Positions 31,992-40,269 of a DNA stretch of 41,072 nt are shown one piece after another. The position numbers and the translations under genes were made by a program. Position 1 is the first letter of the stretch. Every line of letters starts with the position of its first letter. The DNA lies in contig JBGSVW010000013.1 in the NCBI GenBank assembly GCA_041752735.1, positions 1 to 41,072 on the forward strand. Reading direction: 5' to 3'. This stretch comes from UBA1422 sp041752735 (GTDB taxonomy: Bacteria; Bacillota; Clostridia; Peptostreptococcales; Anaerovoracaceae). Below the pieces are notes generated by a model. It was not told where the DNA came from. It saw nothing but the letters and a program-made list of their open reading frames with translations, and made no database searches.

Positions 31992-32819
31992 TCATAGATA
32001 CACTTCGCCTTCGGCTACGATGCCGACTTCTCCTTTTAGGTACAGTGCCTCAATCTTCCCATCTTTCCAAACGGTCATAATTTCCAAGCTCCCGCCCGGT
32101 TGGTTCACAACCATATCAATACTGCTTTGGTTGGTTAGGGACAGCGCAACACCCAGGGCAGCCGTGCCGGTGCCGCAGCTTCTTTCCCAGACAACACTTT
32201 TCGTATCTTCCACATACACCAGAGGGGTCATATAATTCAAGTCTTGTTGATAGTACATTACTCCAAAAGCTCCGCTGCTCAATGGAGAAAGTTCTTCCAC
32301 AATATGGAGGAGCAGCCCTTCATCCGGTATGTCATCCCCTGTGAAAAGAACCACATGGGATATGCCTTCAAAATCAACAAGCATACATGGGTAGTGCACG
32401 CCATTATAATGAGTTTCAAAGGGTTTTGCCGATTTGTGGAGCGGTAGTTTGATCCTTACATCAAAGGTGTGATCAGAAAGCTCCTTCACATTGGCTTCGA
32501 GAATTCCATCGTTGCCGGACACTTCAAAGGGCACAATGTACGCATCACCTTCCCGTTGAAAAGTGTCGTACTTTTTCTGAACCATAAAGGCTGCAAATGC
32601 CCTGGACGCATTCCCACAGAATTCTCCACCCATCATATGGAGCCGTGCACAGCTTCCGGATATAGTTGGCTTTTCGAAGTAACCCACTTGCTCCGCACAA
32701 AGGCTGTTATAGTTCATAAGCTTGTTGGCTACATCTGAATAGGTTGACCTTGGCAGAGGGTCAAGGATGAAGATGGTCATGTTTTCAGTTGGGTTTGCTT
32801 TGATAAAATTCAGTTTCAT
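31992..32819 (-). CDS. DapF-fold amino-acid racemase resembling CntK (histidine racemase)
   Basis: The 275-aa protein has two catalytic Cys, C68 in GGEFCGNASRA and C215 in WERSCGTGTAALG, as in the diaminopimelate epimerase superfamily. Unlike true DapF, motifs match staphylococcal CntK: FIKANPTENMTI, ANKLM, CAEQVGYFE, YMTPLVYV and NQPGGSLEI; the active-site Cys of CntK are C72 and C219, the same spacing. CntK makes D-histidine for staphylopine. No CntL or CntM homologue is in this window, so the true substrate is open. Start chosen at the ATG 7 nt after GGGAG; an ATG 7 codons upstream is possible. Confidence 0.82.
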   Translation of the reverse strand: MKLNFIKANPTENMTIFILDPLPRSTYSDVANKLMNYNSLCAEQVGYFEKPTISGSCARLHMMGGEFCGNASRAFAAFMVQKKYDTFQREGDAYIVPFEVSGNDGILEANVKELSDHTFDVRIKLPLHKSAKPFETHYNGVHYPCMLVDFEGISHVVLFTGDDIPDEGLLLHIVEELSPLSSGAFGVMYYQQDLNYMTPLVYVEDTKSVVWERSCGTGTAALGVALSLTNQSSIDMVVNQPGGSLEIMTVWKDGKIEALYLKGEVGIVAEGEVYL

Positions 32820-32857
32820 TTCTAAACTCCCAATTTCCATGTATTACTTCTCAATTT

Positions 32858-33055
32858 TCAAACTATGATATGCTGTACGCGACCCACTTGGTTTCCTTCT
32901 GTCAGCATAACTTTGATGCCATGGGGATGGTTTGGGCTGTTTGTGAGAATCCGCTGTACGTGGCCTCTTGTGAGTGCCCCGGTGGACTGGTCTTTTTTTA
33001 GCACAATATCCACCAGCGCACCTATTTTAATATTCGATCTATTTTGTCCGTTCAA
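32858..33055 (-). CDS. YwbE family protein
   Basis: The 65-aa protein is a full-length YwbE (DUF2196): GALVDIVLKKDQSTGALTRG, VQRILTNSPNHPHGIKVML and GRVQHI. These small beta proteins resemble KOW-type RNA-binding folds; function is not established. The start is TTG with GGAG 8 nt upstream. It lies 22 nt downstream of tex and is followed 38 nt later by the racemase gene, so the three are probably one transcript. Confidence 0.93.
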   Translation of the reverse strand: MNGQNRSNIKIGALVDIVLKKDQSTGALTRGHVQRILTNSPNHPHGIKVMLTEGNQVGRVQHIIV

Positions 33056-33077
33056 TCTTTCGTCTCCTTTTTTATCT

Positions 33078-35243
33078 TTATGCTTCCTTGTATACTTTTG
33101 CTTGCTTCATGGAAAGTGCAATCCGCTTTTTCTGGCTGTCCACAGATAAGACCATGACTTCCACCATGTCTCCTACAGAAACCACTTCCGATGGATGGCG
33201 GATGAACTTATCAGCGATCTCAGATATATGCACCAGCCCATCTTGATGGACGCCAATGTCAACGAACACACCAAAATCAATGACGTTGCGGACCGTACCG
33301 GTGAGTATCATGTTGGGTACCAGATCCTTCATATCCAGCACGTCGGTACGAAGCAGGTTTGCAGGCAGCTCGGTTCGCGGGTCGCGTCCGGGCTTCATGA
33401 GTTCTTTTACAATATCTCGTAATGTCGGTAGGCCAACCCCACATTCCTCCGTGGCTTTGGTTTCTCCATATGTTTTCAATCGTTCCGGAAGTTCTTCAAT
33501 TTTGCCGTTTGCCACATCTTTTAATGTGTAGCCGCATAGACCAATTAATTTTTCTGCTGCGGCATAGCTTTCGGGATGAACCCCTGTATTATCTAAGACT
33601 GACTTGCTTTCTGATACCCGCAAAAACCCAGCGCATTGCTCGTAGGCCTTAGGACCTAGTTTTGGGACTTTCTTCAGCTGGCTTCTAGACGTGAACGTGC
33701 CGTTTTCCTCCCGGAAAACTACTATGTTTTTGGCGGTACTGCCGTTGAGCCCCGAAACCCGCTGAAGGAGTGATGGTGATGCGGTATTTACATCCACACC
33801 CACCGCGTTGACACAGTCTTCCACCACACCGACAAGTGCATCATCAAGACGTTTTTGTGGCATATCATGCTGATACTGTCCTACGCCGATGGCTTTGGGA
33901 TCAATTTTTACCAGTTCAGCCAAAGGATCCTGCATCCTACGCGCAATGGAAATTGCAGAACGCAGATTTACATCGTACTGTGGGAACTCTTCTGCAGCAA
34001 GCTTGGATGCAGAGTATACCGATGCTCCCGCTTCGTTTACAATCATGTAACTTACCCCCGGCAGGCCGGCGATCAGCTCGCTGGTCATCTGCTCTGTCTC
34101 TCGGGAAGCGGTGCCGTTTCCAATGGCAATATGTTCTACCTTATGCTTTTTTATCATTTTTTCCAGAGTGGCGATGGACTCCAACTTCTGGCGTTCCCCA
34201 TAGGTGGGATACACCACAGCAGTGTCCAAGGTCTTGCCTGTTCCGTCCACAACCGCCACTTTGCAACCGTTCCGGTATCCCGGGTCAAGTCCCATGGTGA
34301 CATGGCCTTTGATGGGTGGCTGCATTAAGAGAGGCTTAAGATTTAGGGAGAAATTGTGGATAGCACCTTCTGCGGCAGTATCGGTAATCGCGGTACGTAG
34401 TTCCCTTTCCATGGAGGGGAAAAGCAGGCGGTCATAACCGTCTTCCGCTGCATTTCGCACAAACTCAGTGGCGCTGGAGCCGGGTTTAACCACCATGTCC
34501 CAAATCAAATTCAACGCCCTTTCCCTTTCAATCTGTACAGATACTTTTAGGAATCCCTCTTTTTCGCCACGGTTAATAGCCAGGGTTTGGTGCCCCTGTA
34601 ACCGTGATAATGGTTTTTCAAATGTATAGTAAAGACTATACACCGAATCTTCGTCTTTTTCGGCAGCGGAGACCAGATTCCCTCTTCCCATAATCAATTC
34701 ACGGAGTCGGCGTCTGATATCAGCGCTATCCGCAACAGTCTCTGCAACTATGTCCGATGCACCGGCGAGTGCCTCTTGCACATCTGCCACACCCTTTTCT
34801 ATGTCGATATATTCTAGGGCAATCTCTGAGATGTTCTGCAAATTCTTACCCTGCTCTAAGAGCATCATTGCCAACGGTTCTAGCCCTTTTTCTTTTGCTA
34901 TGGTGGCTCGAGTGCGCCTCTTCTGCTTATACGGTCGATAAAGATCTTCCACTTCCGCAAGGGTAATGGCGGCATCTATTTGGGCAGTGAGCTCTTCAGT
35001 CAATTTGTCCTGAGATGCAATGGATTTCTTCACCTCTTCCCGACGCTCGCTAAGATTCTTTAAATAATTCAATCGATCTGCCAAATCACGTAGGACAGTA
35101 TCGTCCATGGTCCCGTGCAACTCTTTACGGTAACGAGCAATGAAAGGAATAGTATTGCCCTCATCAATCAAGTCAATGACATTTTGGACATGTAGTTCGT
35201 TTTTATTCAGTTCTCTAGCTAAGATTTTTGCAATGCTTTCCAT
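33078..35243 (-). CDS. tex: Tex family RNA-binding transcription accessory protein
   Basis: The 721-aa protein is complete: N-terminal Tex helices with the NTIPFIARYRKE box, a YqgF/RNase H-like domain (MGLDPGYRNGCKVAVVD and IAIGNGTASRETE), helix-hairpin-helix repeats (QYQHDM, GLNGSTAKNIVVF and VPKLGPKAYEQCAGFLRV) and a C-terminal S1 domain (GTVRNVIDFGVFVDIGVHQDGLVHISEIAD). Tex (yhgF) supports transcription and RNA processing in many bacteria. AAAGGAG precedes the ATG. It is the first gene of a unit with ywbE and the racemase. Confidence 0.97.
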   Translation of the reverse strand: MESIAKILARELNKNELHVQNVIDLIDEGNTIPFIARYRKELHGTMDDTVLRDLADRLNYLKNLSERREEVKKSIASQDKLTEELTAQIDAAITLAEVEDLYRPYKQKRRTRATIAKEKGLEPLAMMLLEQGKNLQNISEIALEYIDIEKGVADVQEALAGASDIVAETVADSADIRRRLRELIMGRGNLVSAAEKDEDSVYSLYYTFEKPLSRLQGHQTLAINRGEKEGFLKVSVQIERERALNLIWDMVVKPGSSATEFVRNAAEDGYDRLLFPSMERELRTAITDTAAEGAIHNFSLNLKPLLMQPPIKGHVTMGLDPGYRNGCKVAVVDGTGKTLDTAVVYPTYGERQKLESIATLEKMIKKHKVEHIAIGNGTASRETEQMTSELIAGLPGVSYMIVNEAGASVYSASKLAAEEFPQYDVNLRSAISIARRMQDPLAELVKIDPKAIGVGQYQHDMPQKRLDDALVGVVEDCVNAVGVDVNTASPSLLQRVSGLNGSTAKNIVVFREENGTFTSRSQLKKVPKLGPKAYEQCAGFLRVSESKSVLDNTGVHPESYAAAEKLIGLCGYTLKDVANGKIEELPERLKTYGETKATEECGVGLPTLRDIVKELMKPGRDPRTELPANLLRTDVLDMKDLVPNMILTGTVRNVIDFGVFVDIGVHQDGLVHISEIADKFIRHPSEVVSVGDMVEVMVLSVDSQKKRIALSMKQAKVYKEA

Positions 35244-35335
35244 TTGTTCTCCTTTTTAAGATTATTATCAGTTACTTTTTTTATAATGGCCTCATTGCTA
35301 ATAGTTGTTCAATAACATATTGAAAAGAGGAACTC

Positions 35336-35676
35336 ATGAAGAAAATAACTAAAAACTAATTTTTGATTTGATTATGGCGCTGCTTTGGTTTGCGTTAAGA
35401 AATCCCAATAATGTTTCAGTATGGGAAAACCTTATAAAAAATATCCAATCTTTAGTCGTACGGCCAAGGCCCTATGGAATCTGGCCATCATAGGGGTAAT
35501 CCTGTATGGGCTAATGGCGGGCACAAGCATTGACTTACCTTCTAGTCTTATGACGTCGGAGGTTTCGGAGAATTCAGATTCAGAGTGCAGAAGAAGAGTA
35601 CAATCAGCTTTATGGCAGTATTGCCGACTTGCAACTTACTGTTGGGGACACGACTTATAGCTCAAATCTATCCTAA
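35336..35676 (+). pseudogene. decayed plus-strand membrane protein gene
   Basis: An ATG with GAGG gives MKKITKN then a stop. The next frame gives KLIFDLIMALLWFALRNP, then frame 0 gives MGKPYKKYPIFSRTAKALWN and a hydrophobic IIGVILYGLMAG, and a later frame reads EEEYNQLYGSIADLQLTVG ending at 35674-35676. The pieces fit one small protein with two membrane helices and a coil, broken by at least two or three frameshifts. The start resembles DUF4405-type proteins (KLxxDLIMxLLxxxLR), which is weak. It covers the gap between tex and the MerR gene. Confidence 0.4.
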
Positions 35677-35706
35677 CTTAGCGAAGAGTCATTAATTAGC
35701 GATGGA

Positions 35707-36579
35707 TTATCGTTGACTGTTGGTACTGGGAATGCTTGCTGATGTAACCTGAATAGGAATCTGTATTTTATATAACATGCTTCGGGGTGTTTTATCAAAC
35801 ATAGGAAATTCGGCAATAACCTCACAAATATAGTCGCCACATATTTTGTATTGGTTTTGATGAATATAATCAAGTAACCGCTTGGCTATCTCTTCTTCGT
35901 TATGGAAATCTTCGGCACAAATGCTTACATACATACCCTCAGGAATCACCTCAACAGAATCAAAGTCCTCATATTCATCGTCAACAAACATGAAAACCTC
36001 ATTCGCATAAAGGACCCCCGTTTCCACATGTTTTTTTCGGACAATTGTTCCTATATTACAAAAGTTGTTTGTTGACATTTTTTTGTTTACTAGGCTACGC
36101 TTCAGTTCTCGCAGCATCATCTCATATCCTGAATCGTTCTGGTCGAAATAATTCATGTTTGAGGTGTGAACGTATATTTTTCTTTCAGGTATGAGTTCGT
36201 AAAAAATTGTCTGATTTTGAGGAATAAGTTTGTATCTCTTATAACTCTCAATGGTCCTTGCGATGGCATGCCTGCTCTCACTTAATTTATGTATGGATTC
36301 ATCAATATAGCCAAGTTGTGTAATTAGAAAAGCTTGAATCTCTTCAATATTGGCAGATTCAAACTTTGTTTTAATTTCTTGAAGCGACATTCCACAAAAT
36401 TTCAGGTGCTGGATCATATCCAATTTTGCGCTCTGATTAATGTGATAATATCTGTACCCAGTGCCCGGCTCAGTATAATAAGGAATAAAAAGGCCTTCAG
36501 TCTCATAATGTCGTAAAGTCTCTCGTGTTATCTGATTTAGTTCGGCCATTTGTCCAATCGTCAGCTTTTGAATATCCAT
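35707..36579 (-). CDS. MerR family transcriptional regulator with GyrI-like effector domain
   Basis: The 290-aa protein has an N-terminal MerR winged helix (LTIGQMAELNQITRETLRHYETEGLFIPYYTEPGTGYRYY), a long dimerisation helix (90-140) and a GyrI-like ligand domain (about 145-280). This is the BmrR/MerR-drug type that bends and twists promoters with long spacers. An upstream in-frame ATG adds 27 residues, but the ATG here has GGGGGAT and aligns to family starts. Its own promoter has a CTCTAA-N8-TTAGAG palindrome. It is just downstream of the APC permease and cupin genes, which it likely controls. Confidence 0.93.
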   Translation of the reverse strand: MDIQKLTIGQMAELNQITRETLRHYETEGLFIPYYTEPGTGYRYYHINQSAKLDMIQHLKFCGMSLQEIKTKFESANIEEIQAFLITQLGYIDESIHKLSESRHAIARTIESYKRYKLIPQNQTIFYELIPERKIYVHTSNMNYFDQNDSGYEMMLRELKRSLVNKKMSTNNFCNIGTIVRKKHVETGVLYANEVFMFVDDEYEDFDSVEVIPEGMYVSICAEDFHNEEEIAKRLLDYIHQNQYKICGDYICEVIAEFPMFDKTPRSMLYKIQIPIQVTSASIPSTNSQR

Positions 36580-36594
36580 ACCGATCCCCCTAAG

Positions 36595-36618
36595 CTCTAA
36601 TATATTAGTTAGAGTATA
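36595..36618 (-). promoter_or_regulatory. autoregulatory operator and -10 of the merR gene
   Basis: CTCTAA (36595-36600) and TTAGAG (36609-36614) form a perfect 6-bp inverted repeat with 8-bp spacer, overlapping TGCTATACT, an extended -10 (TATACT 36613-36618), on the minus strand. The terminator of the permease gene is directly upstream. Confidence 0.6.
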
Positions 36619-36629
36619 GCACATTTTAC

Positions 36630-36662
36630 AAAAAAACGATGGGTAGAAACATCTACCCATCG
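36630..36662 (-). terminator. intrinsic terminator of the APC permease gene
   Basis: On the minus strand CGATGGGTAGA-TGTT-TCTACCCATCG is a perfect 11-bp stem followed by seven T residues, 28 nt after the permease stop. It separates the permease unit from merR. Confidence 0.93.
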
Positions 36663-36689
36663 AAATTTGTACTTTATTATTCTTCCGGA

Positions 36690-38141
36690 TTATTCAGTAA
36701 AATCCTGACGGCCGATACATTCATATGTTTCGGGTTTCTTTTTCTCCAGATAGATAGCATATACGAAGCCGAAAATCCCGATAACTATCATAGCAACGAA
36801 TAATATTGCGTTCACAGAACTAGTTGCTCCAGTCAGTGCGGAAAAATTCATTACTGCCTTGACCAAAACAAATGCGAGGCCAAGCAGCGCAATACTCGGT
36901 GCAATTAAAGTTGACCATACCGAGAAATTAAACTGCTTATTCTTTCTGAAATAAAAGATGACAGCGAGGCAAGCCATAAATATGCCAAATACGATCAGGA
37001 ACTCTCCTATGCCGGCAAATAACAGATACAGATAAACTGGATCCTTACCGGTCATAAGGAAAATCGTCAGCGTAATCAGCCAGATTGCTCCGACTGTGCT
37101 TGCTGCCATATATGGCGAATGATGCTTTACGTGAACTTTTCCAAGCACTCTTGGCAACACTTTGTCTGAACCAAGAGAGAACAGGTAGCGGGAAGCAACA
37201 TTCTGTATTGATAGCAGTGATGCAAAGCACGAGGTAATGACTACCACCGATACAACGTCCCCAAATACCTTGCTGAAAGTTCCTAAAATATTCATGAAAG
37301 CAATCGCAGCATCATTGGTCAACACTTCTGCCGAGCTGGCTCCATAATAAGCCAGGAATGACCATGATGCGAGGAAATAGAATGCTCCGATTCCTATGAC
37401 TGCCATCATTGTCGCACGAGGAATCGTCTTTTCCGGGTTTTTACACTCTTCACGATAAATGACCGTAGCTTCAAACCCCATGAAATTTCCAACCACAAAC
37501 AGTAATACAATACCAAACCCACTGGTTGCGATAGAAGGAACAGTGAAACCTACCACGCCTCCATTGAGTTCAAATCCCTGAACAAAGCATACCACATCAA
37601 ATATTAAAACAGCAGCGCTTTCAAACACCATGACCCAAAATAGAACCTTTGCAGATATGTCAATCCTTCTATACGCAAGGAGAGTCGTACCCACCACTGA
37701 AATAATCGCGATGATATACCAGTGGATATGAGGGCCGTTAAAAATATTTTCAACTACGTTTTGAGTATAAATCGCAATTAGCGGCGGAGCAAAAAGTGCA
37801 ATTGACAGATAACCCACGATCAGGAGAAAGGCTGTCATTAATCCGAATTTCCGACCAAGTCCCTCCGTAACATAAGTATAAAATCCTCCGGGACGAGCCA
37901 TTACGGTTCCCATCTTCGAGAAACCTATGGCAAATAATACCAACATAGCCGTGACAAATATGAATACCATCGGCACTCCGGACGCATCATCTCCTAGTAA
38001 AGGGAAATAAACCGGTATAAATCCTGAAGTTGTTAACAAAGGCCCAGAAAATGCCAGAACGGACATTACCAGCATGCCTACACCCATGTTTCCTTGAAGT
38101 CGATCAGGATTCAGCGTAACTTCATTTGTGTTTTTTGACAT
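36690..38141 (-). CDS. APC superfamily amino acid/amine permease
   Basis: The 483-aa protein has twelve membrane segments with the family features MSVLAFSGPLLTTSGF in helix 1, MARPGGFYTYVTEGLG in helix 3 and FMGFEATVIYREECKNPEKTIPRA after helix 6. It is of the AAT/GABA/ethanolamine-type APC group. It takes up amino acids or amines with protons or by exchange. It follows the cupin gene by 60 nt and is ended by a strong terminator before the merR gene. Substrate is not readable; the EutQ-like neighbour hints at ethanolamine or a related amine. Confidence 0.9.
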   Translation of the reverse strand: MSKNTNEVTLNPDRLQGNMGVGMLVMSVLAFSGPLLTTSGFIPVYFPLLGDDASGVPMVFIFVTAMLVLFAIGFSKMGTVMARPGGFYTYVTEGLGRKFGLMTAFLLIVGYLSIALFAPPLIAIYTQNVVENIFNGPHIHWYIIAIISVVGTTLLAYRRIDISAKVLFWVMVFESAAVLIFDVVCFVQGFELNGGVVGFTVPSIATSGFGIVLLFVVGNFMGFEATVIYREECKNPEKTIPRATMMAVIGIGAFYFLASWSFLAYYGASSAEVLTNDAAIAFMNILGTFSKVFGDVVSVVVITSCFASLLSIQNVASRYLFSLGSDKVLPRVLGKVHVKHHSPYMAASTVGAIWLITLTIFLMTGKDPVYLYLLFAGIGEFLIVFGIFMACLAVIFYFRKNKQFNFSVWSTLIAPSIALLGLAFVLVKAVMNFSALTGATSSVNAILFVAMIVIGIFGFVYAIYLEKKKPETYECIGRQDFTE

Positions 38142-38201
38142 TATTATTCAACTCCTTTTCATCAATAATTGACAATGTTGTGCGCAAAAGCGATTCACAC
38201 A

Positions 38202-38555
38202 TTATCTCCAGTGGGGATAAGTAACAAAGACAAATTTAGCGTAATCTTCAGTGCTGAAGGTAATAATTAATCCAGGTTTTTGTGGTATAAATACCACATC
38301 GCCAACCTCATACTTCATCACCGCTCCAGACAGATTCTCCGTCATCGTGATGACCCCTTCCAGCATGTAACAGCATCCGGCGTCATCGTCATATTCAAAC
38401 TCAACACCTTCGCACTTACCCATTTCAACCATACCTACGGTGTAGGGTGCACCATGCCTTTGATCAATGATGTCGACGATTTTAAAATCGTTTCCCTCTC
38501 CGCAATCCATATACTCCGATACGATATCTGCCTTCTTTACTAGAACACAATCCAT
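38202..38555 (-). CDS. EutQ-like cupin domain protein
   Basis: The 117-aa protein is a single cupin. It has the pattern VEFEYDDDAGCCYMLEGVITM and YEVGDVVFIPQKPGLIITF, and the ending AKFVFVTYPHW resembles EutQ and related ethanolamine-utilisation cupins. The normal two-His cupin motif is missing (C-C in place of HxH), so metal binding is uncertain. ATG follows GGAG by 9 nt. It is the first gene of the permease operon. It may sense or modify the substrate of the permease; that is inference. Confidence 0.82.
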   Translation of the reverse strand: MDCVLVKKADIVSEYMDCGEGNDFKIVDIIDQRHGAPYTVGMVEMGKCEGVEFEYDDDAGCCYMLEGVITMTENLSGAVMKYEVGDVVFIPQKPGLIITFSTEDYAKFVFVTYPHWR

Positions 38556-38599
38556 TCTTATCAACTCCTTTCCAAGTAGATATTTGCCTTTGCGATTTT

Positions 38600-38630
38600 A
38601 ATATATGCTTGTGTGTAACCTTAATGTCAA
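38600..38630 (-). promoter_or_regulatory. long-spacer promoter of the cupin/permease operon (MerR-type)
   Basis: On the minus strand TTGACA (38625-38630) and TATATT (38600-38605) have a 19-bp spacer, the geometry used at MerR-activated promoters. An alternative CATATA at 17 bp fits a normal promoter less well. Leader is about 40 nt. The stretch 38640-38845 holds no gene that can be supported. Confidence 0.5.
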
Positions 38631-38845
38631 GCTATTATTTGAATTTTCAGATATATCTTTCGCCTTCTTTTCCCATATGATTATTAGATAAAAATAGCTT
38701 TATTAGCTCCCTAATAGCCTTGTTCTACCCAAACATATCTGTTTAGGTTCGTTATCTTGCTGGATTCTCTGATATCCCAACCAAATGTCCCCAACAAATC
38801 CTTGGGGTAACACGAATGTTTTCCTCGATGGATGTTTTTAGACAC

Positions 38846-38874
38846 AAAAAAACGAACCCAATTTATTGGGTTCG
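38846..38874 (-). terminator. intrinsic terminator of the flavoprotein/nitroreductase operon
   Basis: On the minus strand CGAACCCAA-TAAA-TTGGGTTCG is a perfect stem followed by seven T residues, 18 nt after the flavoprotein stop. Confidence 0.92.
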
Positions 38875-38891
38875 CCTATGATTTCTTTACA

Positions 38892-39476
38892 TCATAGTAA
38901 AGTGTTATAAAGCGTTACAAGGGACTTAGCAAAATTTCGAGCGCCATCCTCGATTTCCTCATTTAGCAAAAATCCCGTTTCATCGTTGTCGATTGCCGAA
39001 TACAAGCCCAAATAATTCAAGTGGGAATGTTCGCATAAGCGCTTGATGCCGGTTTCAAAAGGAGTGCAGGCATAATCTCTGTCATAACCGTGAGTTGCAA
39101 GAATGGCTATGGACTTACCCGCCCACAAAGATCCCTTTGCTTTTCCGTAGTACTTATTTAATCCAAAATGCCGGTCAAGGAGGGCTTTCATTTCTACTGT
39201 GCAATACCAAGTATAAATGGGGGTGGCCAGGACAACTAGGTCAGACGATACAATCAGATCCACCGCTTCTTGCATATCATCATTCTGAACGCACCCATAC
39301 GCATCTTGAACGTTTTGGCATTTATAACAACCCTTGCAACCTTTGATGGTTTTCCCTGCCAGTTCCATTACTTCCGTCTCAATCCTTTGCAACTGCAATT
39401 CATCTACAAATGGTTTTAATAAGGTTGCGGTATTTCCATTGATCCTGGGACTTCCCAAAAAAACGCATACTTTCAT
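38892..39476 (-). CDS. NAD(P)H-dependent FMN reductase-type flavodoxin-fold protein
   Basis: The 194-aa protein begins VCVFLGSPRINGNTATLL, the flavodoxin-fold FMN phosphate loop, and has GCKGCYKCQ (Cys-rich), ATPIYTWYCTVEMKALLDRH and a final GARNFAKSLV helix. This is the 'flavodoxin family/NADPH-dependent FMN reductase' type often seen with CxxCxxC insertions in anaerobes. The ATG overlaps the nitroreductase stop as ATGA, so the two are coupled; a TTG two codons upstream is the other possible start. It probably passes electrons to or from the partner. Confidence 0.88.
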   Translation of the reverse strand: MKVCVFLGSPRINGNTATLLKPFVDELQLQRIETEVMELAGKTIKGCKGCYKCQNVQDAYGCVQNDDMQEAVDLIVSSDLVVLATPIYTWYCTVEMKALLDRHFGLNKYYGKAKGSLWAGKSIAILATHGYDRDYACTPFETGIKRLCEHSHLNYLGLYSAIDNDETGFLLNEEIEDGARNFAKSLVTLYNTLL

Positions 39477-40258
39477 ATCCAATGAATTTGACTTGCTTCC
39501 CGGTAAGGCAATCTCAGATAGTCATCGCTTTTGGGGTATCCAAAACCGAGAATACCAAAAATTTGCAAGTCTTCTCCAATCCCTAAGAGTTGTTTTATGG
39601 GTTCACTGGCATTGGTGATTCTGGTTAAATAACCTGCCCAACAGGACCCAATCCCTTTGGAAAAGAGTAGCAGTTCAATATTGGCTAGGGCGATAGTGGT
39701 ATCGGTATATGGGTTGATTGCCCCTTGCTTTGGTGCGCAACCAATGAGCAAGTGGGGAGCATTAAAAGTAACAATATTATTTCCGTTTTTCCACTCCGAT
39801 AGGATCTCCATGGAAACCTTGTTTTCAGAAACCCAATCCAGAACCAAGCCCATGGTTTCTTTGACCACGTTTTGATCATGAACTACCACCCAGCTTTGCG
39901 GATGCTGGTTTTTTGCGCTTGCTGTAAAGTCCGCATCCCTTATAATCTCAGTGATGTCCTCCCGGGGTACCTCCCCCTCAAGAAAATCTCGGTGGCTTCG
40001 TCTCGATTTGACCAGCCGTTTCAGCGATTCATAGGTAATCGGCGGCGATTCCAATGGAATCAGTTCTTCGCTGGGCATGTTTTCAAACTCAATCGCTTTC
40101 GTCGGGCAAGCAATGACGCAGTGCATGCATTGAATGCATCCCTTTTCCTTGCGCTCCACCATTTCCGGATATCCTTTTTCCATCTGCAAACAGGTGAAAG
40201 GACAAATTTGGACACACTTTTCACAGCTTATGCATAGGTCTTGATTCAGCATTAACAT
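39473..40258 (-). CDS. ferredoxin-nitroreductase fusion protein
   Basis: The 261-aa protein has an N-terminal 2x[4Fe-4S] ferredoxin module (CISCEKCVQICP at 9-20 and CIQCMHCVIACP at 41-52), then a nitroreductase domain (SRRSHRDFLEGEVPRE, ASAKNQHPQSWVVV, GIGSCWAGYL and IFGILGFGYP). Such Fd-nitroreductases are common in Clostridia and may reduce unsaturated or nitro compounds with ferredoxin. ATG follows GGAG by 6 nt. It lies 11 nt after the DMT transporter gene and overlaps the flavoprotein gene, forming a three-gene unit. Confidence 0.94.
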   Translation of the reverse strand: MLMLNQDLCISCEKCVQICPFTCLQMEKGYPEMVERKEKGCIQCMHCVIACPTKAIEFENMPSEELIPLESPPITYESLKRLVKSRRSHRDFLEGEVPREDITEIIRDADFTASAKNQHPQSWVVVHDQNVVKETMGLVLDWVSENKVSMEILSEWKNGNNIVTFNAPHLLIGCAPKQGAINPYTDTTIALANIELLLFSKGIGSCWAGYLTRITNASEPIKQLLGIGEDLQIFGILGFGYPKSDDYLRLPYREASQIHWI

Positions 40259-40269
40259 AATATTCTCCT

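Noticed and set aside
31992..32819. Plain annotation as diaminopimelate epimerase DapF
   Set aside because: Both Cys motifs fit the superfamily, but GGEFCGN, CAEQVGYFE and NQPGGS blocks fit CntK better than DapF, which has DGNGARCF-type motifs, and no lysine pathway gene is near.
38711..38820. Minus-strand frame reading KDLLGTFGWDIRESSKI and ending VWVEQGY-stop
   Set aside because: It looks somewhat protein-like but has no start, no ribosome binding site and no family I recognise; it may be a remnant, but the evidence is too thin.
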